In this document: positions 14,841 to 24,396 of the stretch, one piece after another | Layout of the letters: each line of letters starts with the position of its first letter | How positions within the stretch are numbered: position 1 is the first letter of the stretch | Origin: CBFHWY01 sp965659675 | Lineage (GTDB): Bacteria; Bacteroidota; Bacteroidia; Flavobacteriales_G; Salibacteraceae | DNA length: 26,965 nucleotides | Assembly: GCA_965659675.1 (NCBI GenBank) | Contig: CBFHWY010000036.1 | Span: 1 to 26,965, forward strand | Direction: 5' to 3' | Translations under genes and position numbers: made by a program | The notes under the pieces: model-generated | Database searches by the model: none | What the model saw: only the letters and a program-made list of their open reading frames with translations | What the model was told of the DNA's origin: nothing

Positions 14841-15770
14841 ATGTCTTTTAAGAAATACACGACGATTGCAGTTTGCGCCGCTTTAATGATTCTGCCCATA
14901 TTTATACACTCATGCAAAAAAGGGGCAGAAGATCCGCTGATCTCGCTTAAGTCGCGTAATTCAAGGGTTACAGGAACATGGAAACTGGTATCAATGAGTT
15001 CTAAAGTAACTATTAACTTTCAAATGAATGTCAGCAACAATGTAAACAGCGATCGATCAGATGAGACCTATGATGGGACATTCACCTATGAATACGACGG
15101 CGAAACCGTCTCTACAATTGAAGTGGATAACGAAACCGAGGAATCCAGGAGAATGATCCAGGGTTTTAACAATGATTGGACAAGTAGGAACTATAGCTAT
15201 GAATCAAGCAGTACGATCACTGAAACCTACACTGAAGAAATGACTTTTTCCTTGTACAAGGACAATAGTTGTGTGGTCAGTTCATCAAGCGGTGACATCG
15301 ACGGAAGAATAGAAGAGGATGTTACTGAGGTATATAGATATGAAGATCCCTTTTACCAGGATCTTGATACTTCGTACACTATCGATAGTACCTACACTCG
15401 AGTAAGTTCCAGCAATGAAGTAACCGAAACTACCTGGTTTTGGGAAGAAAATAGTGTAAAGAACAAGCTCTATATCAATATTGGCAGTATGTTGATGGGG
15501 CAAGTTGTGCGTCTTACAGATAAAGAGATGATCATTGATGTTCAGAATGGAACTGTGAATGCAATAAGTGGTTTTGGTCCTGCGGGTACAAGAGTTTCTT
15601 CGGAGGAAAATGAAAGCTACGATTTTAACACCTGGCTTTCAACTCACAACAACAATGATCCATCGGAAACTGAATATGGTCTGATCACAGAAGAAATGGA
15701 GTCTTCTTCCACTGTTACCTCAGGTAGGATGGTATTTGAAAAAATTGACAAAGAGTCTAAAAGGGAGTAG
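14841..15770 (+). CDS. Lipoprotein, possibly lipocalin-like, rich in Ser/Thr/Glu
   Basis: The protein has 309 residues. The signal peptide ends in the lipobox FIHSC, with lipidated Cys25 followed by Lys-Lys-Gly. Soon after comes RVTGTWKLVSM, the usual first strand of lipocalin-like domains in Bacteroidota lipoproteins. The rest is beta-rich, strongly acidic and Ser/Thr-rich, with alternating stretches such as YEYDGETVSTIEVDNETEE and SYESSSTITETYTEEMTFSL. This suggests a large up-and-down beta barrel or sandwich binding a small hydrophobic ligand or a surface partner. Only the lipoprotein nature is firm; the lipocalin call rests on one short motif. Confidence 0.75.
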   Translation: MSFKKYTTIAVCAALMILPIFIHSCKKGAEDPLISLKSRNSRVTGTWKLVSMSSKVTINFQMNVSNNVNSDRSDETYDGTFTYEYDGETVSTIEVDNETEESRRMIQGFNNDWTSRNYSYESSSTITETYTEEMTFSLYKDNSCVVSSSSGDIDGRIEEDVTEVYRYEDPFYQDLDTSYTIDSTYTRVSSSNEVTETTWFWEENSVKNKLYINIGSMLMGQVVRLTDKEMIIDVQNGTVNAISGFGPAGTRVSSEENESYDFNTWLSTHNNNDPSETEYGLITEEMESSSTVTSGRMVFEKIDKESKRE

Positions 15771-15857
15771 TCAAGTCCAGAATACATCATTGGGTACAGT
15801 TATCCTCAATGGTATTTCAAGGCTGTAATTAGAAAATGTAACAAGGGTCTTAAAACA

Positions 15858-15880
15858 ATTCGAGGCTGATTCTCTCGAAT
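15858..15880. repeat. 7-bp inverted repeat between the lipoprotein and GH16 genes
   Basis: ATTCGAG and CTCGAAT pair perfectly across nine bases. No T-run follows, so it is a weak candidate for a terminator of the lipoprotein gene; an operator is also possible. Just downstream, TAGATTTG (15889-15896) matches a -7 box. Confidence 0.3.
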
Positions 15881-15997
15881 AAGAGGGATAGATTTGCTTT
15901 TCTCAGGTAAGTAGTGATATTCTATGAATGGAATCAAGTAGCGCAGACCTTTTATACAGTCAGCTTCGATCCCATGTAGTTCCTATTCATTTTTTGA

Positions 15998-16005
15998 TAG
16001 TTTTG
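15998..16005 (+). promoter_or_regulatory. Candidate -7 box for the GH16 gene
   Basis: TAGTTTTG fits TAnnTTTG and would start transcription near 16011, 13 bases before the ATG chosen at 16024. Another match, TAGATTTG at 15889-15896, is an alternative. Neither has a clear -33 box. Confidence 0.35.
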
Positions 16006-16023
16006 GTAAGCTATACCATAAGT

Positions 16024-17640
16024 ATGTCAATTTCTTCTTCACTTCGTATTTTAACGATCTTACCATTCGTGCTGATCCCTTCGCTGATCCATGCTCAAAA
16101 TATTCAGGATGATTTCGAGGGTAACAGCAGCATTAGCAATTGGACAGGAGATGACTGCGGTATAAACACTGCCTTTGCCAACCCCTTTAAACAAGGAATA
16201 AACAATTCAAATACAGTACTTCAGTACAGGGATACCGGAGGAAGTTTTGCCAATGTTCGATTTGACCTCAGTCAGAACATCGATTTGAGTCAAAACCATA
16301 CATTCAGTCTAAAAATATATGTTCCATCTTCTGACATAACCGGTTCTCAGGCCAATCAGGTTTCACTGAAACTTCAAGATGGAAATTTGGCACAGCCGTG
16401 GTCTACACAAACTGAGATCATCCAGGTCATCGAACTTGATAAATGGCAAGTGGTAACATTCAATTTCCGAGACGGGACATTCAAAAATCTCAATGCCGGG
16501 TCACCCAACCCAGTGCTGCGCTCCGACTTTAATCGTGTACTCATCCAGATCAATGGGGAAAACAACAATGATCATGTTACTGCCTACATTGATGATCTGT
16601 TGGCAGACAATAGCAGAGATACCACTGTTTTGGGTGATGGCACATTTAATAGGCTGGTTTGGTCTGATGAGTTTAATGGAAGTGGTGCGATTGATACAAG
16701 TAAGTGGTTTCATCAAACTTTGCTACCAAATGGACAAAGCTGGTTCAATGGTGAGGTTCAGCACTACACCGATAGAACCGATAATAGTTATCAGGCAAAT
16801 GGCAATCTCCATATTATGGCCAAAAAAGAGCAGTTCACGGACCAGGGAGTCACCAAGAACTACAGCTCTGCCAGGTTAAACTCGAAATTTGCCTTTACTT
16901 ATGGTCGGGTTGAGGCAAGAGCCAAACTGCCAACGAGTTTTGGTACATGGCCTGCAATATGGATGCTAGGAAAGAACATCGATGAGAATGGCGCTTATTG
17001 GCAACCCAGGTTTGGAAGCGTAGGCTGGCCAGATTGCGGTGAGATTGACATTATGGAGCATTGGGGTTCCAACCCTAATTATGTTCAGAGTGCAATGCAT
17101 ACCCCTTCATCACATGGAGGAACGGTCAATAAAGGCGGGATAGCCCTGAACGATGTGAAGAATGAATTTCATGTCTACAGTGTTGATTGGTATAAAGATC
17201 GCATGGTCTTTCAGGTTGATAGCATTGAAATCTATACTTACAAACCCTCCGTTCGAAACATGGCGACCTGGCCTTTCTTCGAAGATCAATTCATTCTGCT
17301 CAATGTAGCGATCGAGGCACAGATCAGCCAGGGTTTTAACCAGGAAGCCATGATCATCGATTACGTCCGTGTTTATCAAAGTGACACATTGGGGACGATC
17401 AATGAAACAAAAGAGCCTAAGTCTTCAGGTATTCGTCTTTTCCCCAATCCAAGCCAGGGGCATGTTTATGTTCAGGGCATTGAAGAACCCATATCCTTGT
17501 CGGTATTCACGCTAACTGGCGCTATTGTTCATCAGGAAACAGCCACTGCTTTCGACCTAAATCACCTGGCTGCAGGTATCTACTGGTGTGAAATCAGAAC
17601 CAAAAGCACTACTTCACGAAAACGACTGGTCATTCACTAG
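16024..17640 (+). CDS. Secreted glycoside hydrolase family 16 beta-glucanase with T9SS sorting domain
   Basis: I choose the ATG at 16024 (538 residues), because it begins a good signal peptide ending IPSLIHAQ. The in-frame ATG at 15928 adds 32 residues that would bury it. An N-terminal beta-sandwich domain (about 26-200), possibly carbohydrate-binding, precedes the GH16 domain (about 207-455). The catalytic signature GEIDIMEHW gives nucleophile E340, D342 and acid/base E345; upstream, WPAIWML fits the family. The type A C-terminal domain (about 470-538) begins IRLFPNPSQG. GH16 enzymes cut beta-1,3 and mixed-linkage glucans, agar, carrageenan or porphyran; laminarinase-type activity is most likely but subfamily cannot be fixed by eye. 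Export is by Sec then T9SS to the cell surface or medium. No SusC/D pair lies nearby, so it is not in a classical utilisation locus. Confidence 0.9.
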   Translation: MSISSSLRILTILPFVLIPSLIHAQNIQDDFEGNSSISNWTGDDCGINTAFANPFKQGINNSNTVLQYRDTGGSFANVRFDLSQNIDLSQNHTFSLKIYVPSSDITGSQANQVSLKLQDGNLAQPWSTQTEIIQVIELDKWQVVTFNFRDGTFKNLNAGSPNPVLRSDFNRVLIQINGENNNDHVTAYIDDLLADNSRDTTVLGDGTFNRLVWSDEFNGSGAIDTSKWFHQTLLPNGQSWFNGEVQHYTDRTDNSYQANGNLHIMAKKEQFTDQGVTKNYSSARLNSKFAFTYGRVEARAKLPTSFGTWPAIWMLGKNIDENGAYWQPRFGSVGWPDCGEIDIMEHWGSNPNYVQSAMHTPSSHGGTVNKGGIALNDVKNEFHVYSVDWYKDRMVFQVDSIEIYTYKPSVRNMATWPFFEDQFILLNVAIEAQISQGFNQEAMIIDYVRVYQSDTLGTINETKEPKSSGIRLFPNPSQGHVYVQGIEEPISLSVFTLTGAIVHQETATAFDLNHLAAGIYWCEIRTKSTTSRKRLVIH

Positions 17641-17662
17641 GCCATAATTAGCTGCCTAAGAA

Positions 17663-18460
17663 TTAACCAATGGTGACCTCCAGACGATGTCCGGTCCCCA
17701 TCCAGAAATCTTCATCGATCTCATAGTATCGACCCAGGCACCCTGCCTTGGTAGTTGATCCAGACGTAGCTTTAAATCGAAGCTTCCAGGTTGCATCCCA
17801 CATGATCATGGAGCGACTGGTGGAATTTGCTTGCACAGTGAAACGCTCAGCACGCGCATTGGATTGATCTGTGTGAGTCACCTCGTACGCCATGTCGCAA
17901 TTATTGATCACAGTGATCTGATTATTGTCCGTTCCACCTACAGATGAGTTCCATTTCCAGGTAACCTTGAGATCATTTGGGGTGTCCAAAAGAATAGGCT
18001 TACACTCGTTAGCATCCAGTGTAAAGCTGCCTTCCCAGCGTTCGGGCAATCCCCCAGTTCTAAAGGCTACATAATCGTGAGTGCCGGGCTGTAAGGTAAA
18101 CCTACCCTCACCTTCATTGCAGTCAGGAGCTGACTCTGAGTCTCTAGTGATCTGATTGTAGGTGACTCCATTGATCTCCACACGGATATAATCAAAATAG
18201 CTAATACTGTTTGACCAAAACTGCACACTGGCTTCATATTCACAGCTACCATCGTCGGTATTTGCATTTGGGTCATAGTTCACAGAATTAGAATCAATGC
18301 AACCTAAGATCACGGGGTATTCACAGGATCCATCATCTTTATTGGCATTCTGGTTGTAATTTTCTGCTTCCGGATCCATACATCCCTCTATCTCACAGGA
18401 GCTGTTAAGGATCATGCCAGTAATTAACAGGCAGCAAACGCTAAGTAGGCTTGGCTTCAT
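17663..18460 (-). CDS. Lipoprotein with two Cys-rich GC-x-D...DDGSC repeats
   Basis: The protein has 265 residues. The signal peptide ends LNSSC, with lipidated Cys22. Two tandem repeats of about 25 residues follow (about 27-75), each of the form G-C-(M/I)-D-x5-NY-x3-AN-x-DDGSCEY. These are typical acidic, probably calcium-binding modules of Bacteroidota surface proteins. The remainder (about 80-265) is a beta-rich domain with scattered cysteines and the run WDATWKLRFKATSG. It probably sits on the outer membrane. It is convergent with the GH16 gene, with only 22 bases between stops and no strong terminator, and divergent from the membrane protein gene at 18577. Function of the C-terminal domain is unknown. 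Confidence 0.78.
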   Translation of the reverse strand: MKPSLLSVCCLLITGMILNSSCEIEGCMDPEAENYNQNANKDDGSCEYPVILGCIDSNSVNYDPNANTDDGSCEYEASVQFWSNSISYFDYIRVEINGVTYNQITRDSESAPDCNEGEGRFTLQPGTHDYVAFRTGGLPERWEGSFTLDANECKPILLDTPNDLKVTWKWNSSVGGTDNNQITVINNCDMAYEVTHTDQSNARAERFTVQANSTSRSMIMWDATWKLRFKATSGSTTKAGCLGRYYEIDEDFWMGTGHRLEVTIG

Positions 18461-18561
18461 AATTTATTGTATTTCAATTATTTGTCAAGGTAGTACTTTT
18501 CTTGCTGCCAAGTTTAATGAGCCAATGCTTTAGCCTTCTGTAAATGAACTACAAACTCGAT

Positions 18562-18569
18562 TATTTTTG
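18562..18569 (+). promoter_or_regulatory. Candidate -7 box for the membrane protein gene at 18577
   Basis: TATTTTTG is an exact -7 box. Its expected start point, near 18575, lies just before the ATG at 18577, giving a nearly leaderless message. This argues against the TTG at 18567, which lies inside the box. Confidence 0.5.
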
Positions 18570-18576
18570 CTTTTGA

Positions 18577-19118
18577 ATGGAAGTATCAGAGTATCTCGCA
18601 TTTGTACCGCTACTCTTGTATGGAATGGCGATCGCCGACCTACTAAACCAATGGAAGCGTTGATAGAACCCAAGAGTTTCTATTGGCCTTACCTGCTTGG
18701 AACCGTTCTTTTGACCGAAGTAGCTATCCACGAAACCTACATCTATTACAATGTCATTGATAACCTGTCAATGGGCCATTATTTGCAATATTGGGTGTAT
18801 CTGTTTCCACCCTTTCTGTTCCTGCTTACAGTGAGTATTTATACCCCTGAGAAGGAAGATGATACCAAAGAGTATTTTAATGAAAAGGCGCCTTATTTTG
18901 GAGCCTTTCTGATTCTATTTCTTGCCAGTCATTTTATCAGAAACCTCGAAATGTCATCTGAGGAAAACTTCTTCAGAGCCCTGTTGATACCAGCCATTGC
19001 GTTTTTTTCCTATAAGCGCAATAAATACAGTATTGTAATCATCCTCGCCTTATGGCTGGTCCTATTTTTATACCGTGCTGGGGTCATAGAATTTGCACGA
19101 TTAAAGCTGGGGATCTAA
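18577..19118 (+). pseudogene. Membrane protein gene with an apparent one-base frameshift near 18660
   Basis: From the ATG at 18577 the reading frame gives 28 residues, MEVSEYLAFVPLLLYGMAIA followed by DLLNQWKR, then hits TGA at 18661. The adjacent frame continues at once with LIEPKSFYWPYLLGTVLL and runs to the TAA at 19116-19118. Joined by one missing T in the run at 18660-18661, the two make a smooth protein of about 180 residues with five hydrophobic helices and no signal peptide. The long frame alone would need a TTG start at 18567 and an unnatural polar N-terminus. So either a T was lost, by mutation or sequencing error, or the ribosome shifts frame; no slippery heptamer is visible. The stop overlaps the convergent 1723-residue gene by three bases. 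The family looks like a small inner-membrane protein of unknown function. Confidence 0.72.
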
Positions 19119-22100
19119 AATGCCAACTTTTTGCCTTTCACTCCTTCAGGCCCACTTAACTCAACGAAATAGACGCCGCTACTGAGCTTCATTGGTATTT
19201 CTGCCTCATTGAGGTTTTCTTCAAAGGATCTAAGCGCAATTTGCCTGCCCAAAGCATCACTTATTTTGAGCTTACTGAACATAAAAGTCTTCGAATTCAA
19301 GTAAAGCATGCCATTGAGATATCGTATGTTGATCTTCTCTTCATGTGGTTCTATGCTACCAAGGGACGAGCTTATGCTGATCTCCATTGAACTGGTATCT
19401 GCACAATCTTTATTTCCAGCAGCAAGATAGATTGTATAATTCCCAGGGAAATGATACTCATGATTTGGGTTAATCGATGAACTCGATTCACCGTCGCCAA
19501 AGTTCCACATGAACCGATCTGTTCCCTTACTCATGTTCAAAAAGTGCAGTACCTCCCCTACTTCAGCCTTTCTTGCTACGGTGAATTTAGCCGCGACCTC
19601 CTCAGGCTGCTCAAGCCTTACCTGAAAGTCTGAATTAACGCAGGAGCGCTCATCTGACCTGAGTTCGATCAAATACTCTCCCGCCATAAGCGAATCGATC
19701 AAATAAGCTCCCATACTACTTGTATCCCTTCCCAGGCTTTTTCCACGCATATCAAACCACTCCATTTTCTGGTTCAGCCCTTTGATCAATTTGAGCTCTA
19801 TTTCACCATCATTTCTCTCGAAGCAGCTTGTTGCGTTGGATATCAAACCCCGTGAGAAATTATGAATATTAAGCATAAATCGATCTTCGATAGAATTTGA
19901 ATCGATCTTAAATGAATAAGTCTTCATTTGCTTAAGGTCTACCACAGAATCAAGCTGTTTGTCTGTCAATAACCAACAAGCATTTGATGAATCGGTCATA
20001 TCAAAATACAACTCGAAATTACCATAGACCTCAGATTGACATAGCAGCTCAAAACTCAAGTTGTACTGATCTTCAGAAACTGCATTCACCTGAAGTACAT
20101 CATTCAGACTATCAAAGGAAAGCCCAAGATTCGGCAGAGGGCTGGGATTGCTGAGCTTGTATGCATCAAAATCTCCATCAAATCCTAAACTGGCGCCATT
20201 TTTCCAGTCTATTGCTGCCGGACTATATAGACCATTATCCTTGTTACGCAATTCAATGTACAGTCGATCTTGTTGCGGCTTTTTCTTTCTAAAATCCGGA
20301 CTCCCCTCCACCTTATCTGATTCTTCAAATGTGATATTGTTGGTTCCGCTGCTTACCCTAACAAAAAATGCCTGAAAGCTGGCAATCTGATTTGCCGGTG
20401 ACAGAAGGTTCGTACTTACATAACCTCCGGTAGATGTGCTAAACACATAAGCGTTTGCATTAACATTAGTTTTAGAAACAGCACTCCAATCGATCGCGGA
20501 TGGGTATGGATTACCTATGAAGTGCCAACCCAAAGAACCAGTATAGCTCAAATCATTGAACTGAAACTCTCCCGTATAGGGATAGCCATAAACCTCAAGT
20601 TCGTATGATGGAAAATTCACACCCCCAGTGTAAATGGTGTAGGGATTTTGATAATTGAGTTTATTGTCCACATGAGTTGCGGCTGTCCACCCATCGTCAA
20701 AAACGCCTAATCCTGCGTTGATCTCATTAAAAGTGTAGGCGTTTGGCCAGTTCCACCAGGACATATTAGACCCAGGAATTCCGTAGAAATAGATTCCATT
20801 AGGTCGGGAGCTCTGGTCATACATCAGATCTGCAAGACGTGTATTTTGAACAGGGCTGGAGAAATGTCGGTAGCCAACTTTAGATCCCGTTCCAGGGATT
20901 GACCTTTGAGCGAATATCTTACCAGAAATACTTCCTTTCACCTGCCCTAAAGAAGCTGTCCAATTGGTATCACCTAAGAGGCGTAAACTATCGTTCGTTA
21001 CAAACTCACCCGATTCTATACTCAACTTACCGCTAATATCAATAGCACCACTGATGAGCTCTACCCCATCGGCATTATCAATAATTAGGGTATCGATCTG
21101 AACCAGGTTGTTTAGATCCAATTGCTGTGTTGAGTTACCTTGCATAATGACACGACCAGAAAGGTTGATATTCCCTTCTGAACGAATGTTTCCTTCGATA
21201 TCGATGTTGTTTGAATTCGTATTGAAGCTTCCCCCATTCTCCACTTCAATGCTACCTACAAGAGAACTTTGATTCAAGGACACAGTATGTCCATTTCGAA
21301 CAATAGCATTGTCGATATTTGTTGGAACCACCCCACCTACCCATGTTGTGGAAAGCCCCCAATTTCCACTCTGTGAAGAAATGATCGCCTCCCTGTCAAA
21401 ACCAGTAAAATCGCCAAAACCGGTCACGCCACTGGATGTAAGTAGAGAATTATTACTTGCATTCACAAGATCATATTGAGACCATCCTGTGCCATTCCAA
21501 AAATGCGTTCTCAAAGCCGATTCCCCTCCCACAACATCGCTGGCATCATAGGTTAACTCAACGGTATATGTAGGATTCGACACATCCAGCCCCTCCAATC
21601 TCCAGAATTTATTGAGGTAATTACCCGGACGGTTCAATTGATGGTGCGTAGAGTCAAATGTTCTTAGCGTAAGGCTGGGTGTTGGTCCAAGTGATGATGA
21701 AATCAGATTCACTTTCACTGGAGAATATGAACCAAGCGTTCCAATTGGTGCATCAATTTGCCCTGCACTCGTCGCGAGTTTTACCGTAAACTCAGACCCA
21801 GGCATCATTTTTACGTAGGCTAGAGAGTAGTTGTCTTTAATTGAGGCATTTGCACCCAGGGTAAGTTTGGTTCCATTCAATACCGGACTTCCACTGATCA
21901 GGTTAAGCTCATCCTTTATTTCCAGGTCATTCATCAGAATCAGGAGTTCGCCATCGTCCAATTCTAAATAATCGAGGTTGATGTTAGGTATATTTACAGG
22001 AAGAAACTCTGACTCACCGATATACACTGAATCTCCAGCAGTAGGCACTATGCCGTCATCCCAATTGCAAACATCAAACCAGTTGCTATTTGCATGTCCA

Positions 22101-24286
22101 AGCCATTTTCCATGTTGCCCTCCCGGGCCAGGCACTCTGATCTTAAAGACCTCTGAAGTGTCATCACCACATGCCGTACTGCTGATCACCCTATAGTAAG
22201 AGGTAGCATTAATATTTTGATTTAGCACAGAATCTATCGCGCCTGCTATGCTGCTATAATTTGTATCGTTATTAGAGACCTGCCATTGTATGCTACCTTC
22301 CGTATCCTTCACCTGCAAAGCAACATTTGTCCCACTGCACACCAGCGTATCTTCGCAATAAATATCCCCTGCATAAACACAGGGTTCGAATCTAAGATCG
22401 GCATATCCATATGCCAGGGTTCTGATCAAATTGGTCGGCATCGCACTGGTTGAGTCGATAAATGTTGCCCCATGGATCAACACATTTGATTTTGTGATCG
22501 GGAATCTCAACCTTCCATAAACTCCTGAGCGCTGAGCGTTAAGCCTAACGGTGAATACATAGGTTTGATTGGCATTCAAATTAATTGGTGTGATGGGAAT
22601 ATAATTCCACTTACCATTTCCCGTTACGGTGAATGAGTCAATTGGATTACCTGATGAATAGTCAAACAAATGAACCTTGTGGGTCACTCCGTCTGACCAA
22701 TCACCTCCAAGCTCGGTGATCTGACCGTTAACCTGTGGTGTAAATCTGAAACCCATATTGTAGTTCCAGTTCACGTTTCTTGAAATTGTTTGTGGCTTGC
22801 AAGATTGAAGGAGATAACCTGGATAGTATCGGTAGATGATAATTGGCGCTGAAGTATCTGTGCCACAGGCATTCGAAGAAATGGTCCTGTACCAGGTGTC
22901 TTCCAAAAATGAGCCCGTGTTCAGTGTACTATCGTTTTGTCCGACTATTGTGCTGTAATTGATCCCATCTGAAGACTTTTGCCAGGTCAGACTTCCATTG
23001 TGTTCTACAATGCGAATGGTTGTGCTATCGTAGACTGAGATAGAATTTTCGTCCGCTACAAGCTTACCCGCAAAGACACAAGGCTCAAACTTGATATCCG
23101 CATTCCCATAGTTCAACCTGCTGATGGTATTTGTTGGCATCAAATTGCTATTCCAACGATATGTTCCTGATTCTATGACTATTCCTCCAGAGCTCACTGG
23201 CATATCCATTACTGCATAGGTTCCACTATAAGGCTCAGTTAAACGAACCGCCACCACGTAGGTCTTTCCCTTTTTTAATTGAACCGGGTTAATGTCCTCA
23301 TAATTCCATTTCATGCTGCCTTTTACCTGAGCAGAGGCTAAAACCTGTGCCGAGGAATCGTCATAAAGCCTAACAACATGTTCAGCGCCATCTCGCCACC
23401 TTCCTCCAAGTTTGGTTACGTAGCCATCGCTCTCACAAGTGAAGCGATAACCCATATTGTAATTCCAGTTGATGTCTTGATTCCAAACTCTGGGGTTTAA
23501 AGATCTTAAAGGGAAATTAGGATCAAGGACATTCACCTCATATACCTCACTGGTATCTACGCAGGTACCTGTATTGAGAATGGTTCGATAATACGTTGTT
23601 TGAAATGAGGGCCCTGTTCGCAGCAAGGCGCTTACCTCGCCCTGTATGTTCGAAAACGTGTTGTTGTCAATTGAACGTTGCCATTGTATGGGACCTGTTA
23701 CCTGCTTAACTCTTAACTCCGCAGAATCACCCTGAAGAATGGAATTCTTGTCAGCTTCTATTGTGCCCGCATAGGAACAAGGTTCAAAAATGATATCTGC
23801 AAAACCATATGCTCTATTCACCAGAAGGTTTCTGGGCATCGCATCGGTTGAGTCAATGATCGATCCTCCCTGTATGATGATCCCACCATTTTCAACTGGG
23901 AAATCCACATCCCATGAATACATTCCACTGCTCTTGGCATTCAATCTAACCGCAACCACATATTGACTGTCTTCTTCAAGCTGTATATCGGCAATATCAA
24001 GATATTTCCAGTCGCCTGTACCCGTTACATCAAAGGAATCAATGGCAAGCCCTGAAGGGTATTTAAACAAACGAACCTTGTGACTGATCCCTGTACGCCA
24101 CTTTCCTCCGATGTGCGTAACATATCCATCAGCTGTCGCTTTGAAGCGATAGCCCATATTGTAATTCCAATTGATATTCTGACCTGCTAATTCAGGGTCG
24201 AGCATCCCCAAAGGCTTGTAGCTCTGAGCATGTGATTGCCAGAACGAACAACAGAATAATAATATGGACAATAAGCGCAGTCTCAT
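19115..24286 (-). CDS. Giant secreted multidomain T9SS cargo protein with three long tandem repeats
   Basis: The protein has 1723 residues. A signal peptide (1-21, ending QSHAQ) is followed by three repeats of about 233 residues (about 24-257, 258-490, 491-718). Each contains a DUF4082-like beta-sandwich marked by NWNYNMGYRF, a GxxWxxGxxHxVRL segment and FEPC-x-YAG-like ends, followed by an Ig-like domain with paired cysteines. Next come two modules of the SNWFDVCNWDDG / GNWGLSTTWVGG type with beta-helix-like repeats (about 720-1100). A long region containing GWHFIGNPYPSAIDW follows, then a PKD domain with MWNFGDGESS (about 1570-1640) and a type A sorting domain (about 1647-1723). No catalytic domain is visible, so adhesion, matrix binding or a surface filament is most likely. 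A minus-strand near-match to a -7 box lies just upstream of the start codon. Confidence 0.88.
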   Translation of the reverse strand: MRLRLLSILLFCCSFWQSHAQSYKPLGMLDPELAGQNINWNYNMGYRFKATADGYVTHIGGKWRTGISHKVRLFKYPSGLAIDSFDVTGTGDWKYLDIADIQLEEDSQYVVAVRLNAKSSGMYSWDVDFPVENGGIIIQGGSIIDSTDAMPRNLLVNRAYGFADIIFEPCSYAGTIEADKNSILQGDSAELRVKQVTGPIQWQRSIDNNTFSNIQGEVSALLRTGPSFQTTYYRTILNTGTCVDTSEVYEVNVLDPNFPLRSLNPRVWNQDINWNYNMGYRFTCESDGYVTKLGGRWRDGAEHVVRLYDDSSAQVLASAQVKGSMKWNYEDINPVQLKKGKTYVVAVRLTEPYSGTYAVMDMPVSSGGIVIESGTYRWNSNLMPTNTISRLNYGNADIKFEPCVFAGKLVADENSISVYDSTTIRIVEHNGSLTWQKSSDGINYSTIVGQNDSTLNTGSFLEDTWYRTISSNACGTDTSAPIIIYRYYPGYLLQSCKPQTISRNVNWNYNMGFRFTPQVNGQITELGGDWSDGVTHKVHLFDYSSGNPIDSFTVTGNGKWNYIPITPINLNANQTYVFTVRLNAQRSGVYGRLRFPITKSNVLIHGATFIDSTSAMPTNLIRTLAYGYADLRFEPCVYAGDIYCEDTLVCSGTNVALQVKDTEGSIQWQVSNNDTNYSSIAGAIDSVLNQNINATSYYRVISSTACGDDTSEVFKIRVPGPGGQHGKWLGHANSNWFDVCNWDDGIVPTAGDSVYIGESEFLPVNIPNINLDYLELDDGELLILMNDLEIKDELNLISGSPVLNGTKLTLGANASIKDNYSLAYVKMMPGSEFTVKLATSAGQIDAPIGTLGSYSPVKVNLISSSLGPTPSLTLRTFDSTHHQLNRPGNYLNKFWRLEGLDVSNPTYTVELTYDASDVVGGESALRTHFWNGTGWSQYDLVNASNNSLLTSSGVTGFGDFTGFDREAIISSQSGNWGLSTTWVGGVVPTNIDNAIVRNGHTVSLNQSSLVGSIEVENGGSFNTNSNNIDIEGNIRSEGNINLSGRVIMQGNSTQQLDLNNLVQIDTLIIDNADGVELISGAIDISGKLSIESGEFVTNDSLRLLGDTNWTASLGQVKGSISGKIFAQRSIPGTGSKVGYRHFSSPVQNTRLADLMYDQSSRPNGIYFYGIPGSNMSWWNWPNAYTFNEINAGLGVFDDGWTAATHVDNKLNYQNPYTIYTGGVNFPSYELEVYGYPYTGEFQFNDLSYTGSLGWHFIGNPYPSAIDWSAVSKTNVNANAYVFSTSTGGYVSTNLLSPANQIASFQAFFVRVSSGTNNITFEESDKVEGSPDFRKKKPQQDRLYIELRNKDNGLYSPAAIDWKNGASLGFDGDFDAYKLSNPSPLPNLGLSFDSLNDVLQVNAVSEDQYNLSFELLCQSEVYGNFELYFDMTDSSNACWLLTDKQLDSVVDLKQMKTYSFKIDSNSIEDRFMLNIHNFSRGLISNATSCFERNDGEIELKLIKGLNQKMEWFDMRGKSLGRDTSSMGAYLIDSLMAGEYLIELRSDERSCVNSDFQVRLEQPEEVAAKFTVARKAEVGEVLHFLNMSKGTDRFMWNFGDGESSSSINPNHEYHFPGNYTIYLAAGNKDCADTSSMEISISSSLGSIEPHEEKINIRYLNGMLYLNSKTFMFSKLKISDALGRQIALRSFEENLNEAEIPMKLSSGVYFVELSGPEGVKGKKLAF

Positions 24287-24296
24287 GAAGAACCTT

Positions 24297-24304
24297 TAAA
24301 GGTA
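24297..24304 (-). promoter_or_regulatory. Weak candidate -7 box for the giant T9SS gene
   Basis: The minus strand reads TACCTTTA, one mismatch from TAnnTTTG, 11 bases before the start codon. A nearly leaderless message would result. The divergent gene at 24397 has only TACTTTGG on its side, so no better promoter is offered for either. Confidence 0.25.
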
Positions 24305-24396
24305 CGAAACAGAATTAAACAGTTGTATTAGTGTACTTTGGGTAATTTCTTGAATAATTTCTCAGGCATTGATGAATTCTGTGTTTATTAGTGTCC

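Noticed and set aside
15928..16023. Upstream ATG for the GH16 gene
   Set aside because: It would place 32 residues ahead of the signal peptide; the ATG at 16024 fits export and has a -7 box in front.
18567..18576. TTG start for the membrane protein at 18577
   Set aside because: It lies inside the -7 box and gives an unnatural polar N-terminus; the ATG at 18577 plus a frameshift explains the sequence better.
18655..18670. Programmed -1 frameshift site
   Set aside because: The junction AAGCGTTGATAG has no X-XXY-YYZ slippery heptamer and I see no strong downstream structure; loss of one T is simpler.
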